A DNA stretch of 64,000 bases from Verrucomicrobiia bacterium DG1235 (GCA_000155695.1 DS990592.1:4926538-4990537); one strand, 5' to 3'. Counted from the stretch's first letter, positions 52,601 to 61,794 are shown. Translations and numbers: made by a program. Notes: a model not told the origin generated them from the letters alone.

Positions 52601-53437
52601 TCAAAATCCGATGATCTGGATCTTGGCTTTGGCGGCGGCGGCGAGGATTTTTTCTTTTTCGACCATGATGACGTCGCCGGCTTTTAGGACTGCGGTGCGG
52701 ATGTTTTGCTCGGCCATGATCTCTAGGGTGCGTAGTCCGAAAACGGGTACGTCGAAGCGGTAGTCTTGCTCGCGCTTGACGGTTTTGACGAAGATGAGCT
52801 GGTCGGTCTTGAAGGTGCCGGCTCGTTTGAGCATGGGGTCGGTGCCTTCGAAGGCTTCGACCGCTAAGACTGTTCCTTTGCGCACGACGACGCCTTGGCC
52901 GACGTCGAGGCGAGCCATCTCTTGGGCGATCTCGATGCCGTGCTGGATGTAGGTGTCCTCGATTTTCTCATACGCTTTGGTCATGTGGCCGGGAGTGGCC
53001 ATTTGGTCGTCGAGGAAGCTGCGGGCGTCGAGGGCGGTTTGACCGTTGGCGGCGAGCTCGTCGGCGATGGCTCCGAAGATGGTGTGGGCGTTCTTGCGCT
53101 TGAGCTTGAGGAGGAGGGCGGCGGCTTTGACGTCGGGCTTGAGGTCGCGGAAGAGTTTGCCGGGCTTCACTTGGCCGGCGGCGATGGTGTAGCGGCAGTC
53201 GAATTTGCGCAGGGCTTTGAGCCAGGTTCCGACTTTGCCGACGTTGATGATGGCTCGTTTGTCGGCGGGGAAGAGGTCGATGGTTTCGGCGGCGGCTTCG
53301 CCTTCGAAGGCGATGAGGCGGAGGTCGATGCCGGCGGCGAGGGCTTTCTCCGCGACCAGACGTGGGTAGACGCCGCGCCCGGCGATAAGGCCGACGGGGG
53401 CGGTGGGGGTGAAGCCTGGTGGGAGGAATTGGGACAT
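52601..53437 (-). CDS. lpxI: LpxI-type UDP-2,3-diacylglucosamine pyrophosphatase
   Basis: 278 residues. Family landmarks: N-terminal GLIAGRGVYPRLVAEKALA, then TIAAGQVKPGKLFRDLKPD, LDARSFLDDQMATPGHM and the C-terminal LIFVKTVKREQDYRFDVPVFGLRTLEIM. It hydrolyses UDP-2,3-diacylglucosamine to lipid X in lipid A synthesis at the cytosolic face of the inner membrane. This form replaces LpxH in many bacteria. Monocistronic, with a hairpin terminator just downstream. Confidence 0.92.
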   Translation of the reverse strand: MSQFLPPGFTPTAPVGLIAGRGVYPRLVAEKALAAGIDLRLIAFEGEAAAETIDLFPADKRAIINVGKVGTWLKALRKFDCRYTIAAGQVKPGKLFRDLKPDVKAAALLLKLKRKNAHTIFGAIADELAANGQTALDARSFLDDQMATPGHMTKAYEKIEDTYIQHGIEIAQEMARLDVGQGVVVRKGTVLAVEAFEGTDPMLKRAGTFKTDQLIFVKTVKREQDYRFDVPVFGLRTLEIMAEQNIRTAVLKAGDVIMVEKEKILAAAAKAKIQIIGF

Positions 53438-53456
53438 GGATGGTTGTGCTTTTTTT

Positions 53457-53563
53457 ACCGCAGATGGACGCGGATGAACTCAGATATTGATCTGGTCGTG
53501 ATTGGGAGCGCGTCTGATGACGCTGTGTTGTTATCTAATTTTCATCTGCGTGTATCTGCGGTT
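53457..53563. repeat. Dispersed intergenic repeat block
   Basis: Holds ACCGCAGATGG followed by ACGCGGATGAACTCAGAT (53457-53485), then TTGGGAGCGCGTCTGATGACG-like text at 53502-53532, then an inverted relative of the first word (CATCTGCGTGTATCTGCGGTT, 53543-53563). Near-identical copies of the first two occur at 56629-56657 and 56713-56743, and the inverted word recurs at 53941-53968. Confidence 0.75.
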
Positions 53564-53949
53564 CAGGAATTAGTTCGTACGACTCGCTTCCATTCTAGTT
53601 TTGGGTGTTTGAAGTTTATGATCAGGCCGACTTTCATTTTGGTGATTGCTAGATAGTTGAGCATTTGACCGATTTCGTTGTCGGTAATTTGATCGATGAC
53701 TTTGGTGTCTACTACGATTTTGTCGTAGGCTATCAGGTCTGGGATGTAGTCGCCGACATTTGTACCTTTGTAATCTATTGTGAATCGTGGTTGTTGGACA
53801 TAAGGGATTGATTGTAGTCCAAATTCGACTACTATAGCATTCTCGTAGGGCTTTTCTTTGAGCCCGTGTCCGAGAATGTTAGAAACTTCCATAGCAGCTC
53901 CAAGAATGGCGAAGTTTTCGGTTTTGTATTCGAAATCATCTGAGTCCAT
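53563..53949 (-). CDS. GxxExxY protein (PD-(D/E)XK_3 fold)
   Basis: 128 residues. Family signature in GHGLKEKPYENA (G29, E32, Y35). Predicted nuclease-fold elements: D71 in YIPDLIAYD and VVDTK (D81, K83), where the usual ExK is replaced by DTK. Homologues are small PD-(D/E)XK-related proteins of unknown role, often present in many copies per Verrucomicrobiota genome and associated with short palindromic repeats. The gene is bracketed by such repeats, its stop lying within one. Function is unknown. Confidence 0.8.
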   Translation of the reverse strand: MDSDDFEYKTENFAILGAAMEVSNILGHGLKEKPYENAIVVEFGLQSIPYVQQPRFTIDYKGTNVGDYIPDLIAYDKIVVDTKVIDQITDNEIGQMLNYLAITKMKVGLIINFKHPKLEWKRVVRTNS

Positions 53950-53968
53950 CTGCGTGAATCTGCGGTTT
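53941..53968. repeat. Inverted short repeat at GxxExxY start
   Basis: The segment CCATCTGCGTGAATCTGCGG is the inverted form of the ACCGCAGATGGACGC word found at 53457. It overlaps the first codons of the GxxExxY gene, so the gene is flanked on both sides by related repeats. Confidence 0.6.
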
Positions 53969-53980
53969 AAAATACCTCTT

Positions 53981-56551
53981 CTAGTTGGCGACTATGTTTA
54001 GGATGCGGCCGGGGACGTAGATGACTTTTCTTATGGTTTTGCCTTCTAGGTGGGCGGCGACGCGTTCGTCGGCTTGGGCGATGGCGAGGACTTCGTCTTG
54101 TGTCGAAGTTTTGGATACCATGGCTTGGCCACGCATCTTGCCCATGACTTGGAAGACGACGTTGACTTCGTCGGAGACGAGCTTCTTTTCGTCGAATTCG
54201 GGCCAGGGGCCGAAGCAGACTGAGTTTTGCTCGCCGAGGCGAGACCAGAGCTCTTCGCCGATGTGAGGGGCCATGGGGGCTATCATTTGCACGAAGGCTT
54301 TGGCGGTGGCGAGAGAGATGGCTTCTTGCCCTTGCAGGTGGTTGATGAGGATCATCAACTGCGAAATGGCGGTGTTGAAGCTGAGGGCGTCGAGGTCCTC
54401 GCTGACCTTTTTAATGGTTTCGTGGAGGAGCTTCTCGGTTTCTTTGGAGTCTTGGTAGCCGTCTTGGATCTTGGAGTTGAGCTCGCCGTCTTTGCCGACG
54501 ATCTCGCGCCAGGCTTTGTTGAGGAAGCGGCTGATGCCGCCGATGCCTTTGGAGTTCCAGGGCTTGCGGGCTTCGAGCGGGCCGAGGAACATGAGGTACA
54601 TGCGCATGGTGTCGGCTCCGTATTCATTAACTACGGACACGGGATCGACGCCGTTGCCGGCGGATTTGGAGATCTTTTTGCCGTCTTCGCCGAGGAGCAT
54701 GCCTTGGTGGAAGAGCTTGCGGAATGGCTCCTTGTTTTTCACGACGCCTGCATCGTAGAGCACCTTGTGCCAGAAGCGGGCGTAGAGGAGGTGGAGCACG
54801 GCGTGCTCGGCGCCGCCGACGTACATGTCGGGAGTTTTCCAATACTCGAGGGCTTCGGGGGAGGCGAGGGCGTCCTCGTTGTGAGGATCCATGTAGCGGA
54901 GGTAGTACCAGCAGGAGCCGGCCCACTGGGGCATGGTGTTGGTCTCGCGGGAGGCGCGTACCCACATCTCGCCTTCGGGCTTTTCGCCGGAGGCGGGGAC
55001 GTAGGCGCCGGTGGCGAAGTTGTACCAGATCTCCATCCAGTCGTCGGCTTTCTTGAGCGGGCTTTCGCCGGTGCCGGCTGGCTCGTAGGACTCGACGTAG
55101 GGGAGCTCGAGGGGAAGGGAGGAAGGTGGTACGGGAAGGGCATAGACGGTGCCGGTCTCGTCGGTGTAGGTGACGGGCTCTGCAGGGAGCCAGTCGGCGA
55201 GGGTGCCGGATGCGACTGCGGTGACGTAGTCTTCTTTGGATACCCAGGCGATGGGGAAGGGCTCGCCCCAGTAGCGCTGGCGGGAGAAGAGCCAGTCGCG
55301 GAGTTTGTACTGGGTGGATTCTTCGCCGGTGCCGGCGGACTTGAGCTGGGCGGTGATTTTTTCTTTGGCTTCTTGCCAGGGGAGTCCGTCGAATTCGCCG
55401 GAGTTGATGAGGACGCCGTCGCCGGTGTAGGGGAGGGTGTCTTCGTCGCTGCCTTTGATGACGGGCGTGATCGGGAGATCGAATTGCTCGGCGAATTCGT
55501 GGTCGCGCTTGTCGTGGGCGGGCACGGCCATGATGGCGCCGGTGCCGTAGGAGATGAGCACGTAGTCGGCGATCCAGACTGGGATCTTGTCTCCAGTAAT
55601 TGGATGCACGGCGTAGGAGCCGGTGAAGACGCCGGTCTTGCCTTTGGCGAGGTCGGTGCGCTCGAGGTCGGACTTGGCGGCGGCTGCGGTGATGTATTGG
55701 GCGACTTCGTCTTTCTTGTCGGCGGAGGTGAGCTTGTCGACGAGCGGGTGCTCGGGAGAGAGCACCATGTAGGTGACGCCCATGAGGGTGTCGGGGCGGG
55801 TGGTGTAGATCTCGAGGGAGTCGTCGTGTCCGTAGAGGGCGAAGCGGGCGGTGGCTCCGGTGGATTTGCCGATCCACTCAGCTTGCATCTTTTTGGTGGA
55901 TGCGGGCCAGTCTACGTCCTTGAGGTCTTCGATGAGTCGGTCGGCGTACTCGGTGATTTTTAGAACGACTTGGCGGAGGTTGCGGCGGACGACGGGGTGG
56001 TTGCCGCGTTCGGATTTGCCGTCGATGACTTCTTCGTTGGCGAGGACGGTTTTGAGTTCGTCGCACCACCAGACGGGGCGCATGTCTACGTAGGCGAGGC
56101 CGCGCTTGAAGAGTTGGAGGAAAATCCACTGGGTCCAGCGGTAGTACTTCGGGTCGGTGGTGTCTACTTCGCGGTCGTAGTCGAAGGAGAAGCCGATGGT
56201 CTTGAGCTGCTTGCGGAAGTGGCCGATGCGCTCGACGGAAGTGGTGCGCGGGTGTTTGCCGGTCTTGATGGCGTATTGTTCGGTGGCGAGGCCGAAGGCG
56301 TCCCAACCGATGGGGTGGAGGACGTTTTTGCCTTGGGCGCGCTTGTAGCGGGCGAGGATGTCGGAGCCGGTGTAGCCGAGCGGGTGTCCGATGTGGAGGC
56401 CGGCGCCGGACGGGTAGGGGAACATGTCGAGGACGAAGAACTTCTCCTTGTCGGACTCGTTGGAGGCCGCGAATGTTTTGTTGTCTTCCCAGTAGCGCTG
56501 CCAGGTCGATTCGATTTCGCTGAAGTTGTAGTCGGGTGATTTTGTGGACAT
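53981..56551 (-). CDS. leuS: Leucyl-tRNA synthetase
   Basis: 856 residues from ATG 56551. Class I synthetase motifs: PYPSGAGLHIGHPLGY (HIGH) near residue 45 and KKISKSAGNG (KMSKS variant) near 610. The CP1 editing domain is present, with TTRPDTLMGVTYMVLSPEHP and IPVWIADYVLISYGTGAIM typical of leucyl-tRNA proofreading. The C-terminal anticodon-binding and zinc-less tail ends RKVIYVPGRILNIVAN. Essential for protein synthesis. A longer start at 56596 would add 15 non-conserved residues; upstream sequence carries repeats. Confidence 0.96.
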   Translation of the reverse strand: MSTKSPDYNFSEIESTWQRYWEDNKTFAASNESDKEKFFVLDMFPYPSGAGLHIGHPLGYTGSDILARYKRAQGKNVLHPIGWDAFGLATEQYAIKTGKHPRTTSVERIGHFRKQLKTIGFSFDYDREVDTTDPKYYRWTQWIFLQLFKRGLAYVDMRPVWWCDELKTVLANEEVIDGKSERGNHPVVRRNLRQVVLKITEYADRLIEDLKDVDWPASTKKMQAEWIGKSTGATARFALYGHDDSLEIYTTRPDTLMGVTYMVLSPEHPLVDKLTSADKKDEVAQYITAAAAKSDLERTDLAKGKTGVFTGSYAVHPITGDKIPVWIADYVLISYGTGAIMAVPAHDKRDHEFAEQFDLPITPVIKGSDEDTLPYTGDGVLINSGEFDGLPWQEAKEKITAQLKSAGTGEESTQYKLRDWLFSRQRYWGEPFPIAWVSKEDYVTAVASGTLADWLPAEPVTYTDETGTVYALPVPPSSLPLELPYVESYEPAGTGESPLKKADDWMEIWYNFATGAYVPASGEKPEGEMWVRASRETNTMPQWAGSCWYYLRYMDPHNEDALASPEALEYWKTPDMYVGGAEHAVLHLLYARFWHKVLYDAGVVKNKEPFRKLFHQGMLLGEDGKKISKSAGNGVDPVSVVNEYGADTMRMYLMFLGPLEARKPWNSKGIGGISRFLNKAWREIVGKDGELNSKIQDGYQDSKETEKLLHETIKKVSEDLDALSFNTAISQLMILINHLQGQEAISLATAKAFVQMIAPMAPHIGEELWSRLGEQNSVCFGPWPEFDEKKLVSDEVNVVFQVMGKMRGQAMVSKTSTQDEVLAIAQADERVAAHLEGKTIRKVIYVPGRILNIVAN

Positions 56552-57178
56552 GATGGAAAGTGTTTTTGTGGAAAGGGTCTGCCCGCGTATGGGCATGAAT
56601 TTTTGAAAAGTATTTAAAGTGGTTTTTGACCGTAGATGGACGCGGATGAACTCAGATGGTCTTTGAGGGTGTATTTACCGCGAATGACCGCTAATTTTGA
56701 TTTGGTTGTGTGTTGGGAGCGCGTCTGATGACGCTGTGTTGTTTTTGAAATTAGGAGTGTTAGCCCACGAATCGCACGAATGGGCATGAATGGGAGGGAG
56801 ATGTTTTTTTGCCCACAGATGTTGGGTCACTGCGTTCCTGTGTCGCTATGCTCGGTAGCTCAGATGGGCGCAGATGATATGAAGTTGCGTGTTGGGAGCG
56901 AGTCTGACGGCGGTGTGTAGCGAATCGGTTTACCATTGGAAAAAGAGGAGGGATGTTGGGGAAAAGGGGGTTGGCGTCAAGGTTGGGGGAGGAGTGGTGA
57001 GTGGTGAGGAGGGAGTGGTGAATTGTTCGAGGGGGCTTGGGAGGGGGGCGATCGTTTTTCTTAGTATTCCGAGGAAAAGTTGAAGGGTGAAGGAGGTTTG
57101 AGTGAGCGAAATTGAGTTGGGGGGATTTCATGGAAAAGTCATTTGGAGTTCACGGGGACTTCATAGTGGCTCGCTAGT
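56552..57178. other. Intergenic region with dispersed repeats, 627 bp
   Basis: Contains repeat copies at 56629-56657 and 56713-56743 (like those at 53.5 kb), a weaker GTTGGGAGCG copy at 56891, and a GTGAGTR-type stretch near 56993-57020. It holds the leuS promoter and that of the next membrane protein; no gene is supported. Confidence 0.6.
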
Positions 57179-57886
57179 ATGCGAGGCGTGTTGAGTTTGA
57201 TTCTTGAGCGTTTGCGTGAGTTGCTGGCGGGCCGGCCGGAAGAGATCTTTGGCTGGCTGTCGGGGCGGTCGCGGGGGAGCTGGGCTGTGTGTCTGCTGGC
57301 GATTTGGATTGGGTGCGGGGCGTATGGGGCGACGATCGGGCTTTGGCGGAGCGGGGAGCAGGCGGTGTTTACGGCGGTGAAGTTTCCTTTGGTCGTGCTA
57401 CTGACTTGTGGCGGAAACGTTTTGCTTAATGGGATTCTGGCTCAGGTTTGTTCGAGCGGCCTTAGTTTTCGGCAATCGACTTTGGCGATCTTGATGAGCT
57501 TTGGGGTGGCGGCGATGGTTTTGCTGTCTCTCTCGCCGCTGACTTTGTTTCTGCTTTTGAATACGCCACCTCTCGGTTCGGAAGCGGCGGAGACGGGGCA
57601 TAGCCTGACTTTGTTGGCTCACGTGGGAGTGATCGCTTTTGCCGGTTGGGCGGGGAATTGGAATCTGTATCGATTGCTCAAATACACGGCTCCTTCGACG
57701 CTGAACGCTCGATCCACTTTGTTCGCCTGGCTAGCGGGAAATCTGCTGCTGGGAAGTCAGGTTTCTTGGATCCTGAGGCCCTTTATCGGAAATCCTAATT
57801 TGCCTGTGCAGTTCTTGCGGGATGATCCGTTCTGGGGCGGGTTTTACGAGCAGGTCTGGCGGTCGCTGATGCAATTATTCTCTTAA
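57179..57886 (+). CDS. Multi-pass membrane protein (Yip1-like), gene 1 of pair
   Basis: 235 residues with five or so hydrophobic helices (for example FPLVVLLTCGGNVLLNGIL and AAMVLLSLSPLTLFLLLN). The C terminus WILRPFIGNPNLPVQFLRDDP is a feature shared by an uncharacterised family in Verrucomicrobiota and Planctomycetota; the overall look is Yip1-like. Probable inner-membrane protein. It is followed after 24 bp by a second protein of the same style, so the two form an operon and may form a heteromer. Function unknown. Confidence 0.65.
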   Translation: MRGVLSLILERLRELLAGRPEEIFGWLSGRSRGSWAVCLLAIWIGCGAYGATIGLWRSGEQAVFTAVKFPLVVLLTCGGNVLLNGILAQVCSSGLSFRQSTLAILMSFGVAAMVLLSLSPLTLFLLLNTPPLGSEAAETGHSLTLLAHVGVIAFAGWAGNWNLYRLLKYTAPSTLNARSTLFAWLAGNLLLGSQVSWILRPFIGNPNLPVQFLRDDPFWGGFYEQVWRSLMQLFS

Positions 57887-57910
57887 TTCTATTACTGTAT
57901 CTAAAATATT

Positions 57911-58666
57911 ATGACAACTGATCCGAAACCTATTGATCTTAAATCTGAAGAAACGAAGCGGCCTGATGTGAAGGAGTTGCCTGACGTTTACGCTGAGGAG
58001 CCGATGGAGGATGTTGGCTTTTGGGCTTCGCTTGAGGCTTTGTTAAAACGGCCGGGGAGAGTTTTGTTCGCGTTGCGAAATGGTGCTTCGTTTGGAGTGG
58101 CCGGGTCTCTGGCGTTGATCGCGGTGGTTTGCCTTGCCGTTTATGGAGTGGTGGCGGGCAGTCTTTCCGGTGGGGTTCAGCTTTGGGCGGCTCCGGTGAA
58201 GATCGTATTAGGGACGGCGGTGGCGTCTTTGATTTGTCTGCCGAGTCTCTACGTCTTCTTGTGCTTGGGCGGATTTGACGCTCGGGTGAAGGAGGTCTTT
58301 GGGGCTTTGATTGCGATGGTAAGCTTGTCGGCGGTGATGCTGATCGGACTGGCTCCGGTCGCCTGGGTTTTCTCTCAATCGACGGATTCGGTGGCGCTCA
58401 TGGCGGTGATGCACCTTGTGTTTTGGGGCGTCGCGGTTGGTTTGGGAGCGAGGCTTTTGAGTCGGTTTTTAGGGCGAAGGGGCGGGAGCGCTCGCCTGAA
58501 GGGGTGGCTGGCGATCTATCTGTTGGTTTGCGTGCAGATGATGACTTCGCTTCGGCCGATTGTGGGGACTGCGGATACGCTGCTGCCGACGGAGAAGCGT
58601 TTTTTCATCCAGCATTTTTTTGAGGTGCTGGATGGGGAGGGGGAGAGAGTGGTGAGTAGTGAGTAG
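57911..58666 (+). CDS. Multi-pass membrane protein (Yip1-like), gene 2 of pair
   Basis: 251 residues, a charged N-terminal tail of ~35 residues and then about five membrane helices (AGSLALIAVVCLAVYGVV, AVMLIGLAPVAWVFSQ). The C terminus again has QMMTSLRPIVGT followed by an aromatic stretch, parallel to its upstream neighbour. The stop codon lies inside a GTGAGTR tandem repeat, so the last few residues may come from repeat sequence. Function unknown. Confidence 0.6.
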   Translation: MTTDPKPIDLKSEETKRPDVKELPDVYAEEPMEDVGFWASLEALLKRPGRVLFALRNGASFGVAGSLALIAVVCLAVYGVVAGSLSGGVQLWAAPVKIVLGTAVASLICLPSLYVFLCLGGFDARVKEVFGALIAMVSLSAVMLIGLAPVAWVFSQSTDSVALMAVMHLVFWGVAVGLGARLLSRFLGRRGGSARLKGWLAIYLLVCVQMMTSLRPIVGTADTLLPTEKRFFIQHFFEVLDGEGERVVSSE

Positions 58667-58718
58667 TGAGTGGTGAGTGGTGAGTAGTGAGTAGTGAGTG
58701 GTGAGTGGTGAGTGGTGA
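58648..58718. repeat. GTGAGTR tandem repeat
   Basis: About ten copies of a 7-bp unit, GTGAGTG or GTGAGTA, running across the end of the membrane protein gene. Shorter blocks of the same unit occur at 56993-57020, 58743-58757 and 63008-63028. Confidence 0.8.
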
Positions 58719-58782
58719 AATTTTGGGGAGGAAGGAGGGAGGAGTGGTGAGTGGTGAATTGGGGAAGACGGAAGGTTGGGGG

Positions 58783-60108
58783 CTAGAGGGGGCGGATGAG
58801 GAGGTTGCGGAAGGAGACTTGGTCGGCGTGGTCTTGGAGGAGGATGGGGCCGGTCCAGCTGCCGAAGCCTTCGTGCTGGGAGTACTTGCTTTTTGCGAAG
58901 GCGGTCTGCCATTCTTCGGATCCGTATTGGATTTCAACTACGGGTTGGCCGTTGAGGTAGTGGGTGATTTGGTCGCCTTGGACGAGGATGCGGGCGTTGT
59001 TCCATTCACCAACGGGACGGATGGGTTTGTCGTGGGCGGGGCGTTTGAGGTCGTAGAGGGCTGCGGTGCGGTGGGTGGGGTCTTCGCGATCGCTGTGTTT
59101 GGCGTCGTCGAGGATTTGGTACTCTAGGCCGAGGCTACCGCGGGTGCGGTATTTGAGGCCGCTATTGCCGGCTTCGGTAATCTTCCAGTCGAAGAGGAGT
59201 TCGAAGTTTTGGTAGTGGGTTTTGGTGACGATGTCGCCGGGCTTGAGGCCGCGGCGGGTGATGATACCGTCTTCGATGCTCCATTTTTCGGATACGGGGG
59301 ATCCGTTGACTTTTGTCCATTGGGAGAAGTCGCCGGATTGGAAGAGGTCGGTCCAGGTGGTTTCGGCGGGGATGGATTTTACTTTGATATTTCTCCAGCG
59401 GACGGTGCCTTCTGGGCCGGAGTGGACTTGGAGTCCGAAGAAGCCGGATGAGCGGTCGTCGTCGACGAGGAAGGCGCAGGGGACTCCGTTGACCCAGGTG
59501 CGGATAGTGTTGCCGGAGGCGTAGATGGTCATGCGGTTCCAGACGTCGGGGCCTTTGAGGGCGGCTCGGGCTGCGGCGTGGCCGGCTTCGCGGGAGAGGG
59601 GGAACTTCCAGCCGCCCATGACTTCGCCGTAGATGCCGCCGGTCCAGGCTCGGTCGGTGGCTTCCATTTCGCTTTGGTAGCCGAAGACGCGCTCGACTCC
59701 GTTGGCGTCGGCGGGCTGGGTGTCGGCGCGGAACATGATGCCGGAGTTTCCGTAGACGTCCCACTTGAACTCGGTGGTGAAGATGAAGTTGTCGTAGGTC
59801 TGGTCGGTGCAGAGGAAGGCGTTGGGCGAGAGGTCGGGGATGCAGGTGCCGACGATTTCGCCGTTATCGACGTGGTAGGGCATCTGGGCGCCTTTGACGG
59901 TCCATCCGGTGAGGTCGCGGCCGTTGAAGAGGTTGACAAAACCGGGCTGGCTGAGGTCGGGCTCGGGCTCCGTATTCAGAAGTAGGGTACTGGGATCGAT
60001 GCCTTTTGGCCAGTCGTTGGGGGTGTCTTGGGCGTGGCAGGCGGTGATGGTAGAGGCGAGTAGGATGAGGGTGGTGGCGAGGATGGGGGTGATGAGGTTG
60101 GTGGGCAT
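58783..60108 (-). CDS. Exported protein with two DUF1080 (3-keto-disaccharide hydrolase) domains
   Basis: 441 residues. Signal peptide (LATTLILLASTITACHA), then DUF1080 domain 1 (residues ~53-245: FVNLFNGRDLTGWTVKGAQ, NFIFTTEFKWD, NSGIMFRADTQ) and domain 2 (~250-440: TDLFQSGDFSQWTKV, NFELLFDWKITEAGNSGLKY). Each forms a jelly-roll. The family includes enzymes that hydrolyse 3-keto-glycosides and sugar-binding domains. Placed next to an exported Gfo/Idh/MocA oxidoreductase and a ROK regulator, it likely belongs to an oxidative sugar-degradation path; the link to the neighbours is inference. Confidence 0.85.
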   Translation of the reverse strand: MPTNLITPILATTLILLASTITACHAQDTPNDWPKGIDPSTLLLNTEPEPDLSQPGFVNLFNGRDLTGWTVKGAQMPYHVDNGEIVGTCIPDLSPNAFLCTDQTYDNFIFTTEFKWDVYGNSGIMFRADTQPADANGVERVFGYQSEMEATDRAWTGGIYGEVMGGWKFPLSREAGHAAARAALKGPDVWNRMTIYASGNTIRTWVNGVPCAFLVDDDRSSGFFGLQVHSGPEGTVRWRNIKVKSIPAETTWTDLFQSGDFSQWTKVNGSPVSEKWSIEDGIITRRGLKPGDIVTKTHYQNFELLFDWKITEAGNSGLKYRTRGSLGLEYQILDDAKHSDREDPTHRTAALYDLKRPAHDKPIRPVGEWNNARILVQGDQITHYLNGQPVVEIQYGSEEWQTAFAKSKYSQHEGFGSWTGPILLQDHADQVSFRNLLIRPL

Positions 60109-60326
60109 GGTGACGGGTTGTGTAGGGAGAAAGGGTTGGGTTGGGTTGGGTTTTAACAGGGGTTCCGCTGCGCGGAAGCAGGGTCGCCTTTGGCGAGCAG
60201 GATTGGGTTGTTTTTTTGGGGGGAATGGAGAATCGCGGCGCCCATTCGGTAGGCTCAGGCTCTTCGACTAGGCAGCTTCCAGCGGATTGGGTTGTTGGGT
60301 TCTGCGGTCTGGACCAAGGTCCAACC

Positions 60327-61757
60327 CTACAGGTTGTAGTATTGTTGCCAGGCGGGGCGGGGGGTGGGGTCGAGGAGGGATTGGGCGAGCTTGTTGTTGG
60401 TGATGCGGTTTTTCTTAGGGTCGAATTTTAGGGTGCCTCCGAGGCGTTGGGCGATGCATCCGAGGTTGAAGACTTGGGTGAGGGGGCCGCTGATGGAGAA
60501 GGGGGAGCGGGATTCTTCTTGGCCTTTGCAGGCGAGGAGGAAGTTGGCGTAGTGGTTGGAGTTTTTCTGGGGGAAGCGGGGGAGCTTGCGGCGCATGTCC
60601 ATGTATTTCTCGTAGGGGAGGATCTGGAGGATGCGTTCGTGGGAGTCGCCTTGGAAGACGTGCTCCTTGCTGTAGATGATTTTGCCGGGGCGTTTGATTT
60701 CGAAGGGTACGCGGGCGGTCTTGCCGGTGTGGGGATCGGTCTGGAGGGTGCCGAGCTCGGGCTCGACGGGCGGGAGGTTTTCGGTGCCGTCGTACCAGGT
60801 GACGTCGCAGGCGGGCATTTTGCCGCGTTTTTCGAAGGCGAAGTTTATGGTGGAGGCTTGTGGGTATACGAGGGGGTTGGGGCCTTCTCGTTTGAGGGCG
60901 GTGATTTTCTGGGGGAGGCCGAGGTGGAGGAATTGGTGGGCTGTATCGAGAATGTGGGGACCCCAGTCGCCGAAGGCGCCGGAGCCGTAGTCGAACCAGG
61001 AGCGCCATTCTTGGGGGTGGAGCTTGGCGCTGAAGGGGTGTTCGGGGGCGTAGTCCATCCAGAGCTCCCAGTCCATGCCTTCGGGGAGGGGTTCGGATGG
61101 GTACTCGGCGACGGTGGCGCCCCAGCCGTGCCAGCGGCGCTTGTTGTTCATGTAGGCGGTGATGCGGGTGACGTCTTTGATGAGGCCGGCTTCGGTCCAG
61201 GCTTTGAATTGGAAGTAGTTTCCGCCGGAGTGGCCTTGGTTGCCCATTTGGGTGACGACTCCGGAGCGGTGGGCGAGGTCGATGAGGCGCTGGGTTTGGC
61301 CGAAGGTGTGGGCGAGGGGTTTCTCGACGTAGACGTGTTTGCCGAGAGACATGGCTAGCATGGTGATGCTGAAGTGGGAGTGGTCGGGGGTGGCGACGAG
61401 GACGGCGTCGATGTCGTCGGCCATGGCGTCGAACATTTTGCGGAAGTCGACGAAGGTTTTCGCCTTTGGGTAGAGGGTTTGGGCTTCGGCGGTGTGTGGG
61501 CCGCGCAGGTCGACGTCGCAGAGGGCGACGACTTGGCAGTGTCCGCTTTGGGCGAGGGCTTTGAGGTCGTTGAGGCCTTGGTTGCCGATGCCGACGACGG
61601 CGAGGTTGACGGTCGAGCTCGGGGCACTTTTTCCCCAGAGCATGCTGGAGGGGAGGAAGGCGAAGGCGCCGAGGGCGGCGGACGTTTTCAGGAAGTGGCG
61701 GCGAGATGGGTTGGATGGTTCCGAAGCCGCGGTGAAAGGGGTGGGGGTGCTAGCCAT
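60327..61757 (-). CDS. Exported Gfo/Idh/MocA-family oxidoreductase
   Basis: 476 residues. Tat-type signal SRRHFLKTSAALGAFAFLP near residue 18, so it is exported folded with its NAD(P) cofactor. Rossmann fold: VNLAVVGIGNQGLNDLKAL, ALCDVDLRG, then VLVATPDHSHF, and the catalytic-Lys segment YVEKPLAHT with PLAHT-type H/K, typical of the family. It oxidises or reduces sugars or sugar derivatives, here likely in the periplasm. It lies downstream of a candidate operator and shares the locus with the DUF1080 protein. Confidence 0.88.
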   Translation of the reverse strand: MASTPTPFTAASEPSNPSRRHFLKTSAALGAFAFLPSSMLWGKSAPSSTVNLAVVGIGNQGLNDLKALAQSGHCQVVALCDVDLRGPHTAEAQTLYPKAKTFVDFRKMFDAMADDIDAVLVATPDHSHFSITMLAMSLGKHVYVEKPLAHTFGQTQRLIDLAHRSGVVTQMGNQGHSGGNYFQFKAWTEAGLIKDVTRITAYMNNKRRWHGWGATVAEYPSEPLPEGMDWELWMDYAPEHPFSAKLHPQEWRSWFDYGSGAFGDWGPHILDTAHQFLHLGLPQKITALKREGPNPLVYPQASTINFAFEKRGKMPACDVTWYDGTENLPPVEPELGTLQTDPHTGKTARVPFEIKRPGKIIYSKEHVFQGDSHERILQILPYEKYMDMRRKLPRFPQKNSNHYANFLLACKGQEESRSPFSISGPLTQVFNLGCIAQRLGGTLKFDPKKNRITNNKLAQSLLDPTPRPAWQQYYNL

Positions 61758-61794
61758 GTTCGCGACGGTAGCGCCTTGGGGCTTGAAATCAATA

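Noticed and set aside
54227-55963. Long open frame on the plus strand opposite leuS
   Set aside because: It is an antisense shadow of leuS: Gly/Val/Glu-rich, no domain, and codon bias follows the opposite strand.
58648-58718. CRISPR-like array
   Set aside because: The repeats are 7-bp tandem units with no spacers.
60447-61358. Gly/Glu-rich frame opposite the Gfo/Idh/MocA gene
   Set aside because: Antisense shadow with no recognisable motif.
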